This document shows, in pieces, positions 1 to 15,000 of a stretch of 64,000 nucleotides of DNA (within the stretch, counting starts at the first letter, position 1; every line of letters begins with the position of its first letter). The notes under the pieces were generated by a model that was not told the origin of the DNA, ran no database searches, and saw only the letters and a list, made by a program, of their open reading frames with translations. The stretch lies in NCBI GenBank assembly GCA_017562135.1, contig QEYB01000003.1:124001-188000 (forward strand), read 5' to 3'. The position numbers and the translations under genes were made by a program. The DNA is from Dipylidium caninum. Its lineage: Eukaryota; Platyhelminthes; Cestoda; Cyclophyllidea; Dipylidiidae.

Positions 1-3000
1 ACGTATTACTATCAACAATCATTTCGAAGTTATACCTAAACCTACTACGTTCGGAGAACAGTACTACCGATGTTCTTATGATGGAACATATGCGGGTTCA
101 TTTGGAAGATTTAAAAATGGCCACGTACGTTTTACATGGTTCTCTTTAGTCCCATTTACTACATTTTTTGTTATGTGTCAACTTTTGGTAACAACGTTTA
201 TCGTAGCAATTTCTAAAAATATTGTTCTCAAGTCCATTTTAAGGGTTTTTGATCTTTTCTCTTAGTGGGTACTTCATGTCGTCCAATGTATGTAAAAAGC
301 GGAGATACATTCATTCGCTTTCCTATCGGCGCAAGTAAAGCTAGTGTTTTTTGCGGTTTTCAGCCTTCTTTTTACTCGTTTCCAGTTCTTTTTCTTTTTT
401 TCACTACTTTTTAAACCTAGATTTTCTCTTTTGTAGAGCTATTCTTGTTGACGGCGGAGTCGGGGTCGACAGAAATGTCATTCAACCAATTAATTTTAGT
501 CTGAAAATGAAACGAAAAGTATGCCCCTCGACGGTTGATGGAGTCCCCCAGGTTGATTTATCGGGAATCTTGGAATCTGTCCGCGTACGCCACTGGTTTC
601 TTTTGATACCAACGAATACTTAGACCATAATTGTTTCCCATCGGCGTAATGGCTCTCCGTTGTAATCTCAATCCTCATCTGGTTTTTATACGTTACTGAT
701 AATGCCTACACTTAGTTACCGTGGGAAACTCAGAGAAATGTTTTCTTGTTCCAGCTCTCCATGACCTACGGAGACTATAAGCTTATTAACGAAGTATTCG
801 TTCAAAACTTTGAGGAAGCTGATTCCTTAACAGGTCCTATTTCTGCGGCTCCCACGACTGACTTGCGGAAGTCAATGACCTTTGCTGTTGATAATGAATC
901 ATCCATTCAAAAGGCTGGCGGTATCCCAAAGTCTGATTCCTCTAAGTCGACAGTGGACAAGATCGCCTCTTGGAACTTTGTTCTTAGACGGTTAGAGGTC
1001 GAACTATTCTTGGGCACTAATGATCCGGTACGGTTGGAGTACTTGGCTTTCCTCTCGTACTTGGTCCCAAATCCTATTAATTTTTTATCCATTGTCTTTG
1101 TTGTTTCATTGTATTTTTAAAGTATACATAAATGTGAAAATTTTCTCATTTACTTTCCTTATTATGGTACATAACTGATGATTTTTTGCCCAGAAAGTTT
1201 CATCGCCATAATCCTCTTATTATTTAGGGAAACTGGAGCGCTGAACTTAACGAAGACCGATGTCTGGGTATCTTTACGTGCACGGAGTTTCGCGCAGAAG
1301 GCGATTCATTTTCTGATAACTCCTTGAACTTGACGGCGCGTCTAAAGGATATCTCACTTAACGATACGCGGCCTCATCCCGGCCAACATATTACTAAGTA
1401 TGCATTTCTTTAATGTATGCCTCCAGGTAAAGATCACTAATTTGAGAGTCGAAGTATGGAAATATTCACATTGTTCATCTATTCATATTGTTTCCCGCTT
1501 TTTTTAAAATGACAATTGTCTATGTCCTTGTTAGTCACTTTCTATTGTTTCCGATTTATGGTTTTTTATTGCAATAACCATATGTGATATATTTAGTAAG
1601 ATAGTATAATAATAAAACCGCTTCGCAGAAGTTATCTTGCCGTTTGATCTGACATTTACTTTGAAACTCAACAAGAATAGTTTATTCTGAGTGGTATACA
1701 ACATTTCCTAGTGTCCTCACTTGAATTTGCCCTCTATATTCGCATTCTTTCCCTTTTGGAACGATATTTTTCATCGAAGTGAGTAGTATTCTTGTCTTTA
1801 TTTTTGGGGTCATTTCGGCCCTCCCATGTGGTTACGTCGACGTAAATTTCAAAGTACCGCCTTATCCTTATTCCTGTACATCTGTCACTTTTTGGTCAGT
1901 TATTTTTCGTGTTGTTTTTTTTATCCGATTGCATTTTTAGCATTCTCAGTCAGACGAACACTTCACACAATGAAAGACAAGATTTTATAGAAGTCCTTTA
2001 TCGTTCGGATAGTCAATCAAATCAAACCTGTAAGTTAGCTTTCCTACATCCATCCTTCTCATACTGTTTTCGAGTGTTTAGAGAAACTTTTTCTGCCATG
2101 TACCGATCCGACCGCATATGGTCGGTGGAAAGTGCGCGGATAGATGCTCGCAAATATGTTCCTTAGCAAGACTATTAGCTGAATCACGTGTCAAATTTAC
2201 TTTCGAATACCCGTTTTTCCGTAATTTCTCCATGTGCGAGTAGTACGTAAAGAGAATTGAAGATTTGTGTTCGATAACAATTAGATTTGCTGTTGGTTTT
2301 TCCGGTAGTCCACATCTTTTATATTTGAATTTGGTTTCTCATTTCAAACCAGTGCAATCTTTACCATAAATATTTGTTTAAGTAACCCCTCTCTACTATC
2401 ATTTGTTTATTTAGAGGACTAATCATTACATACTTTTGAAATGCTTTTTTTCGAATGAATTCTGTTTAGACTCCCTCTAACCCAATAGTGGTGAGATCAC
2501 TGCACCTGCTCAATAATTTTCGACCAAAATTAATTTTCCTCCTTTTAGTGGACGTGAATGTCTGCAGTATTATGGTGTGCGCTTCCTTGAATTACTTTTT
2601 GATACTTTCCAAATTCTTCATCGAGGGAGCTCCTCACAGTCAAAAGGTTATGTCAAAACGTGCTTCCTCTACACAGAAGACCTACGGAATGGAGCCCAGA
2701 AAAAGTAAGATTTTTTCAGTCTCACCTAACTTTTTCTTAGTGACCGGAAAATTTTTTCCCTTTCCCGGCTTGTTAACTTGTGGCTCTAGTTAACTCACTT
2801 TTGCTAATTTATCATTAGGTACAACTATACACGAGACAGCGTCTCAGAATAGTAGCACTCTTCGAGTCAAAACCAACATCGCGGATCCTGAAATTATCCT
2901 CCCCGAAGACATGTCGAATCCCAATTGCAATGCGATTCTTTTAACGGTGCGTGTGTTACTGCTTCGAAGCACCACTTTGCAAATCGACAAATACCCAATA

Positions 3001-6000
3001 GTTACAAATTAATGATTTGGGGCATCTATCCTCTCATAATTGTGTCTTGTAGACAAGTGTGAACTTTGATTACTCAATGCTTAGAGAAGAGACAGTAATT
3101 AATGCCAGCATAACACAATTTCGAATCCTTGCTTGTCCGCTCGATCGTAGCCAAAGAACCAAAAACAGCATGGAAGTAAGTCCTCTCATTCAGTGATATG
3201 GGCTATGTACCATTATAAGAAGTATGGTTGTTTCAACATTTGTCACACATGGCATTATATTTTGTGACTTGTGCCTAGGAGGCTCTAACAGTATGATTTT
3301 AAATAATTATCAAGGTTGTTGTCCCAACCTCAGTGTACTTCTATGCTCGTCAACCGGTCAATGGTACACTTCATGGAGCACTCAACATGGAATCTCTTCT
3401 CATCAACGTGAATGCCTCCATTATCTGTTCCGTATCAAAAATTATGAACCAACTGGCCGAGGGTACAAATGATGTCTCTTTAATGCCTCTGGTTGTTGGG
3501 AGCTCATTACATCACGAGGCTGTGAGTGGTGTCGGAGCAGAGGAGTTTTGGGCAGTGAAGCCTTTGAATTCTTCAGATATTCCAATTCCTATGGGTGAAA
3601 TTGGCTATGGTAATAGTTTTTTTTTGTATATTTGGAGGAATGTGATTTATCCACGTAAATATAAATTGATGACACACCATCGCATTAGAGTAGATTCTCG
3701 TACTTGGGGAACTTTTTTTCTGGTAATCACACGAACCTTTGAGCTGAATATTTTGTATGTGAATAACAAGATTTACCCCGAACACAGACATAATTACTTT
3801 GAAAATTGCAACCCTATTTCTGGTTTGATCTTCTGCTATATCTCGAGATTCTCGTCCTTTCAAGTTGTCTCGAAGCCTAAACCGCTTTTATCCTTTTCGT
3901 AGATTTTACTTCAGAGGATACTGAGGGCTTTGATGTTGCCGGAGTTCTTATGAAAGTTGACGAGGAACGCGTAGAGAGGGTAACTTTCTTATCACTAAAA
4001 TGTCTCTTTGGTTTTCTGTTGATTGGTCTTTTTCTAATCATCTGGTGAAGTATTTTTCGTAGGCTTTTCATTTTTATCCGCATGTTTTGATGCTAATGCT
4101 TGACTTTTGTATAAAATTTCCGTTAATTTTTGCTTTATTTCGCTGTTTATAGATCCTTATTCATATTGACTATGTGTGTTTATCAATGGAGTCGCAGATT
4201 GGTAACAAACAAGTCCCAATGTTGCTTATGGAAGCTCGCGTCGATGGTGAAATTAAGTCCCCTTCTACATTTGTATGTCTTTCATTGTGTGTAATTGTCG
4301 AGTAGTTTGGTCTTTAATGCTATTTGCGTTCTTTATGCGTTGCTGTAATGTCGGAGTAATTGTTCCATTGTAGTGGCTTAGTTTGAATGATATATCCGGT
4401 CGTCCCACTTTCTTAAGTCCGTTATTTGGTTACAGTTTTAGCTACTGAACACTTAGTATGAGTGCTATCCCATTCATTGGCCGATTAGTCGCTCTATGCT
4501 CACACTTTATGATCATGAATACTCCGTAGCTCCTTTAATATGTATCTGGTGCTTTTGCTTCTCTAGCTGGAAATGAACTTAAACTTTGAGCTCGCAGTTT
4601 CTTATTACAATGATCATGTCAATGAGTGGGAACAGTTGCTGGAGACTCTACCAGCAGAGAACAATCGTCTTTGGTCACTTCACCTGGAATACCATTCTGT
4701 AGATCATGAGTCTCTTTGTACAAAGAAGGACCGCCAAGAACTTTCTAATCTACGATCCTCTGGTCGTTCTCTTAGTTTTATCTCGCAGGATAACCTGGAA
4801 ATCACTATCTCAAAATATGCTCTAGATGTTCTGGGCAAGCTTGGCAAGGCAAGTATACTCAACTGGTTCCAATTTGCGGGCCCATATTTTGAGAATCTTC
4901 TTCGACTTTTGTTAACTCATTCATCTACTTATATTTACTTCTTTAGTCTTTTGAGGAAGCTTACGTGTCGCCGAAAAATTCAATGCCCATGCGCGAGTCG
5001 GTTGAAATAAAGGCTCCCTATGTGCTCCGTAATCAGACAGGCCTTAAATTAATGGTGGTTGTTGATGGGCAGCGCTTGCGCACTACGGACGAGGGTTTCG
5101 CGACTAAGTCAGCCTCCATGGCCGGCGCTAATGCCTTCAAGCAAAGGATCGAACTAGTGGGGCATTTATTGGATGCGGGACAAAATCTGGGCTTCTATGA
5201 TATACTCATTAATAAGACCGTGAGTAAATAACGTATCGCTTGACTCAAATCCCCAAACAAAAACTGTTTTGTCGTTTACCTTCACTTTTTTTACACATTT
5301 TGAGGTTTAGTAACTCTTAGTGCCACCAAGCTGCTACTTTCTTAGCGTTCCCATGGCTTTTGTTATTTACCCTATTTAGTGAGAAGTAGCTGGAGCACAA
5401 ACTTGTGTTTTGACTGGTGCCCTATCGGCTTCCCATCTAGTTTTACAATAAGATATCTTCATTCTGTTTTACTTTTAACAACCAGTTTAAATCTTTGATA
5501 TCCACAGCCTGCAAATTTCCGAGATATTTTTTATTGTTTAATAAGTTAAAGCAATTAATTTAATATGGACATGGACACCTAGTCTTGATACGTACTTTGT
5601 CCCTGTAATGTTAGAACAAGTAAAACCCGCTATCCTTATGGTCTGCGAGTAAATATATCCCTAATAGTATGTTCATTAAATTTCAGCCAACAGTACAAAA
5701 TCTCAGGTCGACGCAGCTGACTCCCCCTCGGCCCATTAATATTGGCCTGTATTCCCCGACGATGGACCTCGTTAAAGACTGCAACAACTTCGCCTCTCGA
5801 ACGCCCGCCTTAAAAATACATCGAACGGCGAATTACCTAATTCTGGCTCCCTCCGCCAATGATGAGAAGAAAAAAGAACCTATTGTTGCCACCATTTCGG
5901 CCTTTTTGGGGCAGAAAACCCTCTTTTTGCAGTCTACGCTTCAGGTGTCGACGGCTGTTTTAAATAGATATTTTTATTCTACTCATTTACATCATTTCTA

Positions 6001-9000
6001 TCAACATGCGTACTTTACATGTTTCCTAGAATTTTGAATCTATGTGGCTGCATTTGGGTATAACTGGTTAAGACTGTCAAAATGTATTCTACGCTTTTTG
6101 CTCCTAATTTATCATTTCCGAGTAGGCATTAACATCTATATTTTAGTTATATATTTTTCTTCTTAAGGTTATTAATGAAGCACCCGAGGCCATTAGAATC
6201 TTCTCACTTTTCTTCGTCTGAATCTTCCCATCCCGCTAAGTTTCAATCACTGTTGGGTGTTATTGCTGGTGGTGGAGCCTTTTCTCTACCTGTAAAAGTC
6301 GTTACAAATGAAGAGATAACCGGTATCAGAATATGTCCAGACGTGGATGGGTATGTGCACAGGGTGGCCGCGTTATCTAATCGCTCCACAATTCCAGTAT
6401 AGTTTTATGAATTTGAGAGCTAACATTGTAGCCTAACTGTTTCTTGAGGTTAAAAATTCTTTTAAGAGCTTTTGGTCTTATCATTGGATTTGTTTTTTTA
6501 AAATGCTTGCAAGTAATGCTATTTTTGAAGAGCCAAACCCTCCATGGAGGTGATCTACTGGCCACCCAAAGTGTGTCCTCAGAGCATGACGTGCGAGACT
6601 CGTGGCGACACGTGTATCTACTTAGTGCCCCGGCATGACCATGGGGAGGGGAATGAGTGGCCGGTTCAGGAAGTCGTTTGTACGGTTCCCCTGGCGGGTG
6701 AGACAGAAACTAGCAATGTGGTCTACAACTATACGGTAACTATGGAGCCCCGATTCCCCGAAGGTCAGGAAGGGCATCCGATCTTTCTGCAGCCTGCAAA
6801 CTCGGCGGTCACGGAACCGGTGGCCTACAATATGGTCATTCGTGCTCCCGCCTCTCTTCACAACCACTTACCCTTGCCCATCATTTTCGATCTCTGTGTG
6901 AGCATTCGTTTAAGTTCTCTTTTCGCTTCATATTGCTTCATCGCTGGGACCTTGTTTCGTATGGTATTCATAATCCTTACGAGAATTCTCACTCCAAAAT
7001 ATTTTCGCTGCTTTCCGAACTTAACCGCGCACGAGATTAATGGGTTTATTTGCATTTCATAATGGTCACGATAGTTCCTATTTAACGATTTACCTGTCAT
7101 TAGGTTCTAAAGATGCTTTATTTTGTTAGTATATCCAACAACTCGCTGACTTGTAAAAGTAAATACATTTCACCCTTTCCCCTCTGTCTACATGCGTAAT
7201 GGCATTTGATGTCTCATAATTCATAAGAGTCTTGCCATACCTTCTCTTTGCTTTATGCACTTTTCTCCTTTCCTTTTTTGGATTTAGGATAAAATCTCGA
7301 AAATAGAGCCAGGTCATACTGCTGTCCTTTCGTCTGTCAAGTCAACCGGGTTTTCCTTTGCGGTTAATGTAAGCTCGGTCAAAGAAATTAGCACACACAT
7401 TTGGGACAAATGTGATAACCGTTCACATTACCTTACAGTTCTCCTACAATAATAGAGAATATATGGGTCGGATCACCATTAACAATAAGACTGATGAAAT
7501 GTCGCTTTTTTCTTGCGAAACTCATGATGGATATGAAATCTCCGTTTTGGTAAGTGTTATGATCAGAGCTTAAACAAACTTCGTCCTTCAGTATCTTTCA
7601 CGACTACAATATGGAATCATTCCTTAAAATATTTGGTAATAGTTAGGATTTAACGGTAAATGTCTGAGGTTCATGTATTATCAAACGTTTCAGAGCTTGG
7701 GTCTACGTTGTTCGCGGCGTTTGGGTCACACAGAACTGACTATCTATTGCCCCTACTGGTTGGTCAACAAAACGGGCCTCTCCCTTACCTATAAGGTAAA
7801 TTTCGTTATTGCAGTATCTTATAATTTTTCTTTACTTTTTGTCCCGATGACAACATTTACTATTCTAATTATGGAATTGTGTCGCTGAAAGTGGTGTGCT
7901 TGACGGGCTGTCTCTTGACTAAGGGATAAATTGTGTGTAGTACTTCCACACGAGTAGTTGAATATAGCTTCTGAAAGATATAGAATTTTCCCGCACACCT
8001 ATCATTAGTGGGGTTTAAAATTGAACACTCCTCTTTTGTAAAACTCATTATGTCCATGTTTCACGGTGTGAAATGACTACAACATTTTCATGCTCCCTGT
8101 TTTAAGAGCAGTGTATTAACTTGAAGATTTTGTGTTTACTATCTTACTTCGCAATTCACTTTCTAAGTGTTTCGTAAAACGCTATTATAATGCCTCAATT
8201 TTCCACTTCATTTTTTTATCGACTCTGTCACTTATTAACAGAGGGAGACTTATAAGATAAAGCTAACTCGGATTTTCTTCACTTTCATACCACAAGCATT
8301 TAAATAAGCGTTTTAAATAAGGTCAAATAAGGTAGGTTATCCTGAGATATAGGTTAATTTTTGTGCACCTCACCCCAAACATCTGTCCTTTGCATCGGAG
8401 ATATGTTAATTTCGGTAGTTGATTTAAATAGTATAACTCTTGCTGTGGCCAACTAATTGGCTTTATTACGATATTGCGTTCTTAAGAGCTCACTCGGCTG
8501 CTTTCGGTCCAGATTAAAAGATTCATCAAGAGTGAGTTGGAAGTTATAGTATCGATGCTTTCGGCGGTTACAGAGCACCAGGATACCAACCCGCTTTGCA
8601 TTATGCGCTGTCTTGAATGTATTTTGATGCATGTGCACTCATTTCTCAACAAAGATTTGAAAAGTTAGTGAAGTCATATTATTTCATTGACCTTTTAGGA
8701 TCAAAACGAATTCGAGGTTCATCAACCTGCTGATTTTTCAGGTGTCGTTCTCTTCTCAGTTGCTTCTAAGGCAGCGTCATCTTTACGCAAGGTGTGTCTC
8801 TTTAAACAATTTGGTCCAGATATTTAATCTCTTGACACCGCTGGATAATGGTATTTTATAAAACCTCTTTGGCTTTAAGTTGTTGTGTACACTGTAAATT
8901 ACCTTGAAACTATCCACTTTATTAAAATCATGGTCGCTGAATGCGTACATAATGACCATCGGGGTCGACATGCGTGTTTGACCCTTAATTTCTAAAGCTA

Positions 9001-12000
9001 TGGGCTTTTAGTCTTATCAGATATTTGTCCAATTTCATGGTAGTATATTGTTTGGTTTGATCGGAGTTTTTCCGTCAATGTGAGCTCTGATTGCTAGCGT
9101 CAAAAAGTACCAATGGAAGCCTTTCTTCTCACTCTGTATTCACTTTTTTGGAGTGGGTAATAAAGAAATAATGCTATCTGTTTTGAACTTGGTGGATTGG
9201 TATCGTTTAGCATCGACACCTGTTATTAAATGGATCAGTTCGCAGATAAGGTGCTTTACGGCACCTCTAAAACTTCCGTCCTTCGTTTCATTCCAATCGT
9301 AAGCTTTCAGTAAATCATATGGGGACATTGCCAGCATCACAGTCACATCGACATCATCCCACCGCTATTGGCTCAAGTTTTTCAAAATATGAACCGTGGA
9401 CTTCGTTTAGCTCAAATCCAGAATTCAGTATTATTGCGGCCAATGTCCGCCTCCCTTTTCGCAACTTTCATAACTGCATTTGCTTTTATTAAAACGAATT
9501 TTTTGAAATCAGTAATTGTATCAGTGTTTCACTTTATTTTTTCTGAGCTCCTTAAAGTTACTCTAAGAAACTTATTCCACAAAATGCACGTTGCATTTAT
9601 TAACCCCACACTTCACTTAATCCCTCGGCGATTAATGAACATGAACTGATCATTTTACTGCCATCCATACCTGTCCCTAGTATGCACTAGATATTCAGTA
9701 TTACAAATCGGATTGTCTTATATCCCCATCGTGAATCTTCTCTAGATTTAAAGCATTTGTAAAAGGTAGAGGCTGAGGTTTTCCTAATATTTAGTTTTAT
9801 GCTTACAGAGATTACATTTCATGGCAAGTAGTGATTTACTAAGTTCACAATCCCTACTAACTGATGTTACCACCATTTAATCGACTAAACGGAGCCGATC
9901 GGTACCGTCATCAGACTACGGTTCTACTCGTTTTTACATGTTTGCGACATCGGTTCTTCAAATTAATTTGCTACACCTTGTCCCATGCTAATATTTAGGT
10001 TAATGGTGTCTGGGTAGACTTAATGACACGGAGGACATTCAGTACCACCGCAGTGGAGATTGCAAATTATGGCGTTGCTTTAGCGCCAGTCTTGTCCAGC
10101 GTTGAATTCCTATTATTCTACAGATTAAAGTACTTTCTTCAACTGGCTCTTCTAAGTCCTGTCTCTGAATTCGATTCTAGCAATTGTCTGAATATCCTTT
10201 CGATTCTGACGTGGAACGGGACGCAACCATTGTGGATATTTGTGCTAATAATGCTAAGCGATCGCGCATCAAGAAGTTCATTGTAGTCTTAGCCCAAGTA
10301 CACAAACGTGTTTAGGAGTGCTTTTTTGCTGTTTTAGCGTGGATCCTTGATTGTTTTCTCTACGTTTGCAGTGTTTTTGTGTCATTTTCTCTCTGCACTA
10401 TCTAGATATTTAGCTTTGATTACTTGGGCACCATTGCAAGAACTTTTTGGTGTTACTGGTATCCAAAATTCCTGATATATTTTTCTTACAAATTTAGATT
10501 GTTATACGAACAGAAGACTCTCTTTGGTCCTCCAAATTCTCCCTTGACACAGTTGGAAGTTGGGGGAGGGTGCATTGCGAAGGAACTCTTGGACGGTCAT
10601 ATGAGGTTTGTTTATACATGCTTTGGTTGTTATAAACGATGTGTCACGGAGCTAACATCATTTCCTATAATATAATAATAGGGGTTGCTGACTTTATTTC
10701 GGCTTTGATTTAATTGACATATATTTCATTGCAAAATAAGTTATGATCGTTTTCTTTTAGATTGGTGTCAAACTTAGTTTATCTGCTTCCGGTCTCACGA
10801 AGATTGTCACATTCATGCCTTATTTCATGATCGTTAACAAGACTCCGGTAAGATAGCCGTCCAGACACCTTTATAAACATCTTATTATTGACGTAAATAT
10901 TACTTTCTAAAAGTGAAAAAGTTTGGAATATGTTCCCATTGAAGCTACTTATAGTTTGGAATCGTTAAATTAGCTCACTGTTGAGTGCGCCCAAGTCAGG
11001 GATGTAGCGAAAAACATTCTGGACGCCTGGATTCCCGTCATGCCGGGGGATGTGAAACCGTTTTGGCCGGCAACCGGCGACACTCAAAAGATGCTCATGA
11101 CTTGCCGTGTGGACCGAAAGGCGACTACTGACTATTTTCCCCTCTACGAATCTAACACTACTCTTCTAAAGCTACCAAACCCAGTGCGTCTACATTCTTT
11201 AACCATTTTATTTTTGTATTCTTAAATTCGCCTTTTGCTTAATTTTCCGTCCTTTCACCGGATGAAACAGGCCCTAACTCCTGTATTTGCTTTTTAGTAC
11301 GTCGGTTTATATACGGATGTTCAGACAACTGATGAAGCGACTATTATTAATCTTCAACTTTACAAGGAAGGGATGGTCCTAGCAAACATCATTAATGATA
11401 TTAACGGTGATCGCGACATAAACTTTTATCAGAAGTAGGTCATAGCCACGGCCCTTTGAAACACAATTTTGCATTCCTTGTTTTAACTTGAGTTATTAAT
11501 AACTTGAACGCTGTTTTACTATGTAAGCACCACCAATCTACGTTATTCGGCAGCAATCGGAAAAATAATATTGACATCTTGCTTACCATTATGAATTCCA
11601 TCCTCAGGAGTACGGGGATAACGCACACCTTGAAGGCGGGCCACAGAATGTTCTACACGTGGGACGACGCAAGTAAACCACGACAGTTTTTCGCCTTCCT
11701 CGAAAATCCCCAAAAGGCGAAACAGATTGAGATAACAACGGTACGCGTTCTTTTTAACATTACATGAAGACCTCGGTTTCATCGACTGTGTATCCATATT
11801 ATTTATGCACTTACTTTTTTTCAATTGTAGGACAGTTATGAAACATTCATATCGGAAAACGCCAATGTCTATGTTGTATCATTCTTATCAAAACTCCAAC
11901 GGACACTTCTCTTCACATCCGATTTGACGGTCGCGAACTTGGCAGCCAAAGTAAGACAGATTACTTAACGTATCACTGCTATCAACTCAACTTTCATCTG

Positions 12001-15000
12001 CATTGTCAAACAATCTTTGTGAAATCTTAACTACAACTTCGGTGTTAAGCATGGATTTAAACATTGTTAGAGAGTGATACTTTTCCGCGTGCGTGTGCCC
12101 ATTAATGATCTTCATTTCAGCCTCGTTTATTTCTAGTTCTTGAGCACATTATTCAGTCCATTTTTTTACTGGTTCGCCAAATGAAGATTTATTAATATGC
12201 TCTTTGTTGTTTCCTGGTCTCGTTCAGTCTGGGGATTTGGAGTCGGTTACCGATCGTATCTCCGTGGTACTTCAATCAGTCGGTGTTTCTCTGGTGGCTA
12301 ATCACCTCTGCCAAGAAGTCTGCTACGTCTCAATCCGCAGGTCTTGTTGTAGTACAATGCACATCTTATCTTTGAAATAACATGGCGGAGTATCTCCCAG
12401 CACTCCTGTACACATAATTTCCTCATCTCTTCATATCATTTCAACTCTTCATTTTGAAGTTACATGAAGTGTGTATGCCGAGTAGGTGAGAAGGCGATTA
12501 TGCAACATTGCCTTTGATTAAGGATTGATAAGGAGTTACATCGCAGTTATATTATAGGCCGACTTTTTTCCCTCAAAAATTTGTGATACTTGGTGTTAAC
12601 ATCATTTTTATTAAACCACAGTGCCGTAGAGTGCCTGCAGTCGTTATACTATTTCCGCTTGTCTCTAGTTCGGAGGTGATATGGAATAAGATTAAACGGG
12701 GAAACCGGCTGAAACCCTTGAAGCCGGATGTGAGTGAGGCCTTGGAGAATCTGTACAACAGCTTTCTTAACAAAGTCGCCCAAGATGAGGAGTTTCCCAA
12801 GCGCGTTACCCTGCCTGACTATATTCAACCCACGACAACGGTGGACATGAGTCAGATGATTATGCTGGAGCCTGACAACTGTACTCTCCAGCGTACTTTT
12901 GAGCCGGCCATTCAGATGCAATATCTTGGCTCCGCTAACCAAATGCAGATTCACGCCAAAATCTTCCGTCTACAGATTGATTCGCAGCGGCTTGATGTCA
13001 CTTTTCCTGTTGTCTTCGCTCCCTTTCCTCAACCCACTTCGGTCACCCTCGATGCTGGTACACGCTTCTCGTCTTTCTTAGAGTGAAGGAGTCTTGTGCT
13101 CTTGGGTCTTCTCTCATGAACATTATATATTTCCATGCCTCAAATAGATCATTTCTCCAAATTTACTAGAACGCATAGGTTTCGTTGCATCGTCACTGAT
13201 TTGACTGGACTTACGTCGTATTTATGTTTAGCGATCCGTAAATACTATCCTTATTGCTCTTTTTAGGTCCCAAAGCTTTGGTCGAAATATTAGCAGTCAT
13301 TTGCAAAACGACGGACGCAGAGGTGTATCGTTTCAAGTAAGTCTTATAATGATCTATGGTCATCACAAAACATATTATTTTGATAATTGCATTTCATAGA
13401 CGTCTGGAGTGTTTAATTCAAGAAATGCAGTTTCAATTGGACCAGGGCTTCCTCAACGACATGATCGACTTCTTTGCAGGGAATGTCCCACTTCAAGAAG
13501 AAGTGAGCAAGTAGCTATTTAAGAATTACTAAATTTTTTGTTTCAAATGGTACGCTTCTTGATGTATGAACTCAACACCAGAGAGTGAGGCTTCTATTTA
13601 CCAAAAAAATACATTTTCTTGGTAGATTAATTCCTTCCATTCGATTTAAATAATGTCTCTTCGCGTCTAACATGGCGAAAAAAGATTACGCCTTAAGCTC
13701 ATGAACACTTCTCTGACATTTATATTCATTTTAATCCTGCAACTCAAACACGTTACTCATATGATATCGAGGATGTACAAACATTAAGTGCAGCAGTTAG
13801 ATCAAATTTTGTATCATTTCTAACGTTTTGTCACATAAGATTGTAGTGTTAGGAGTTCGAACGTCAATAGTTACAACGCACTACTAATGGGCTCAGCAAT
13901 TAAGTTGCTTTGTGTTTCAGCCTATTTTATAGTGCACTGGACTTCCGATTTGTATTGTTAAATTTATGTGCGTTCTTTTGACATTGTTGGTTCATCTTTG
14001 TAAATTTTTGCTTTTCAGCTTATTGGCTTTCTTGAGGATCAGAAGCATACAAGTGACTCGCTGATTGACACTCCTGTTGTGAGAGATGTTTTGCAGACCG
14101 GAAAGGAATCCATTATTGACTACATTCACATTTCTCCAATCAAGGCAGGTTTTTGTGCAAGGGCGAAACGAAATCTGTGGATGTTTCACTGGGTCTATTA
14201 ACCCTGTTTCATCTGTAGATGCACGTTAGTTTCTCCCTGGTTGGAAGTTCGCAGGAAGGTCAGCCGAGTGCCCTTCACAGCGATGTTCTCAAACTCTTCC
14301 TTCAGTCTCTGGGGGTCGCCTTGACAGACGTGCAGGATGTCATTTTCAAGTCGGCGTTCTCCTTATTGTCTAACCTCTACTCTATTTGCTTTCATCGACG
14401 AATATATTTCTGACTTACAATAATAGATTGAGCTACTTTGAACGTAGGGGACGGATCATGTCCTTTTCAAAAATTTTGACTGAAATGGCCCGGTATTACG
14501 CAGGCCAAGCAATTAAACAGACTTATGTGCTTATTCTCGGATTGGACGTGATTGGTAATCCTTTCGGTGTTATTCGTGGATTGGCAAAAGGTGTAGAAGA
14601 CCTTTTCTACGAACCCGTTAAGGTATATTTTTATGTACCTCGAGTGCTTTTAGGTGCCGTTCTAAACTTCAGTAACTTATGTTTCACCACTTAAATATGC
14701 ATTTAACAAATATTTGTGGTGAAGTTGTTCTTAAATTTTCTCTTGTGGACATCGGTGACTATCCTTTCGTGAACGAGTTAGATACGAGATAAGAGAAAGT
14801 CAAGTTAACTACTTGGAAAGCCTCTTTATCCTCAACACAGATTGAATTTCATGTACAAGTCACTTCGATTGAAGTTTTAATTGCGGATTTGTCTACGCTG
14901 TGTTCCATTATCTTCAATGCTCTCGAATTTATAACTTTTAGGGTGCTGTTGTCGGAACCGAAGAATTTGCAGAGGGAGTCGCGTTAGGAGTAAAAAGTCT

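Noticed and set aside
1909..2166. Open frame running past the VPS13 donor at 2029
   Set aside because: The GTAAGT donor and the next exon in phase ([10 protein letters not shown]) show that the exon ends at 2029.
12573..12954. Minus-strand ORFs in the VPS13 exon at 12669-13057
   Set aside because: They mirror a well supported coding exon and have no independent support.
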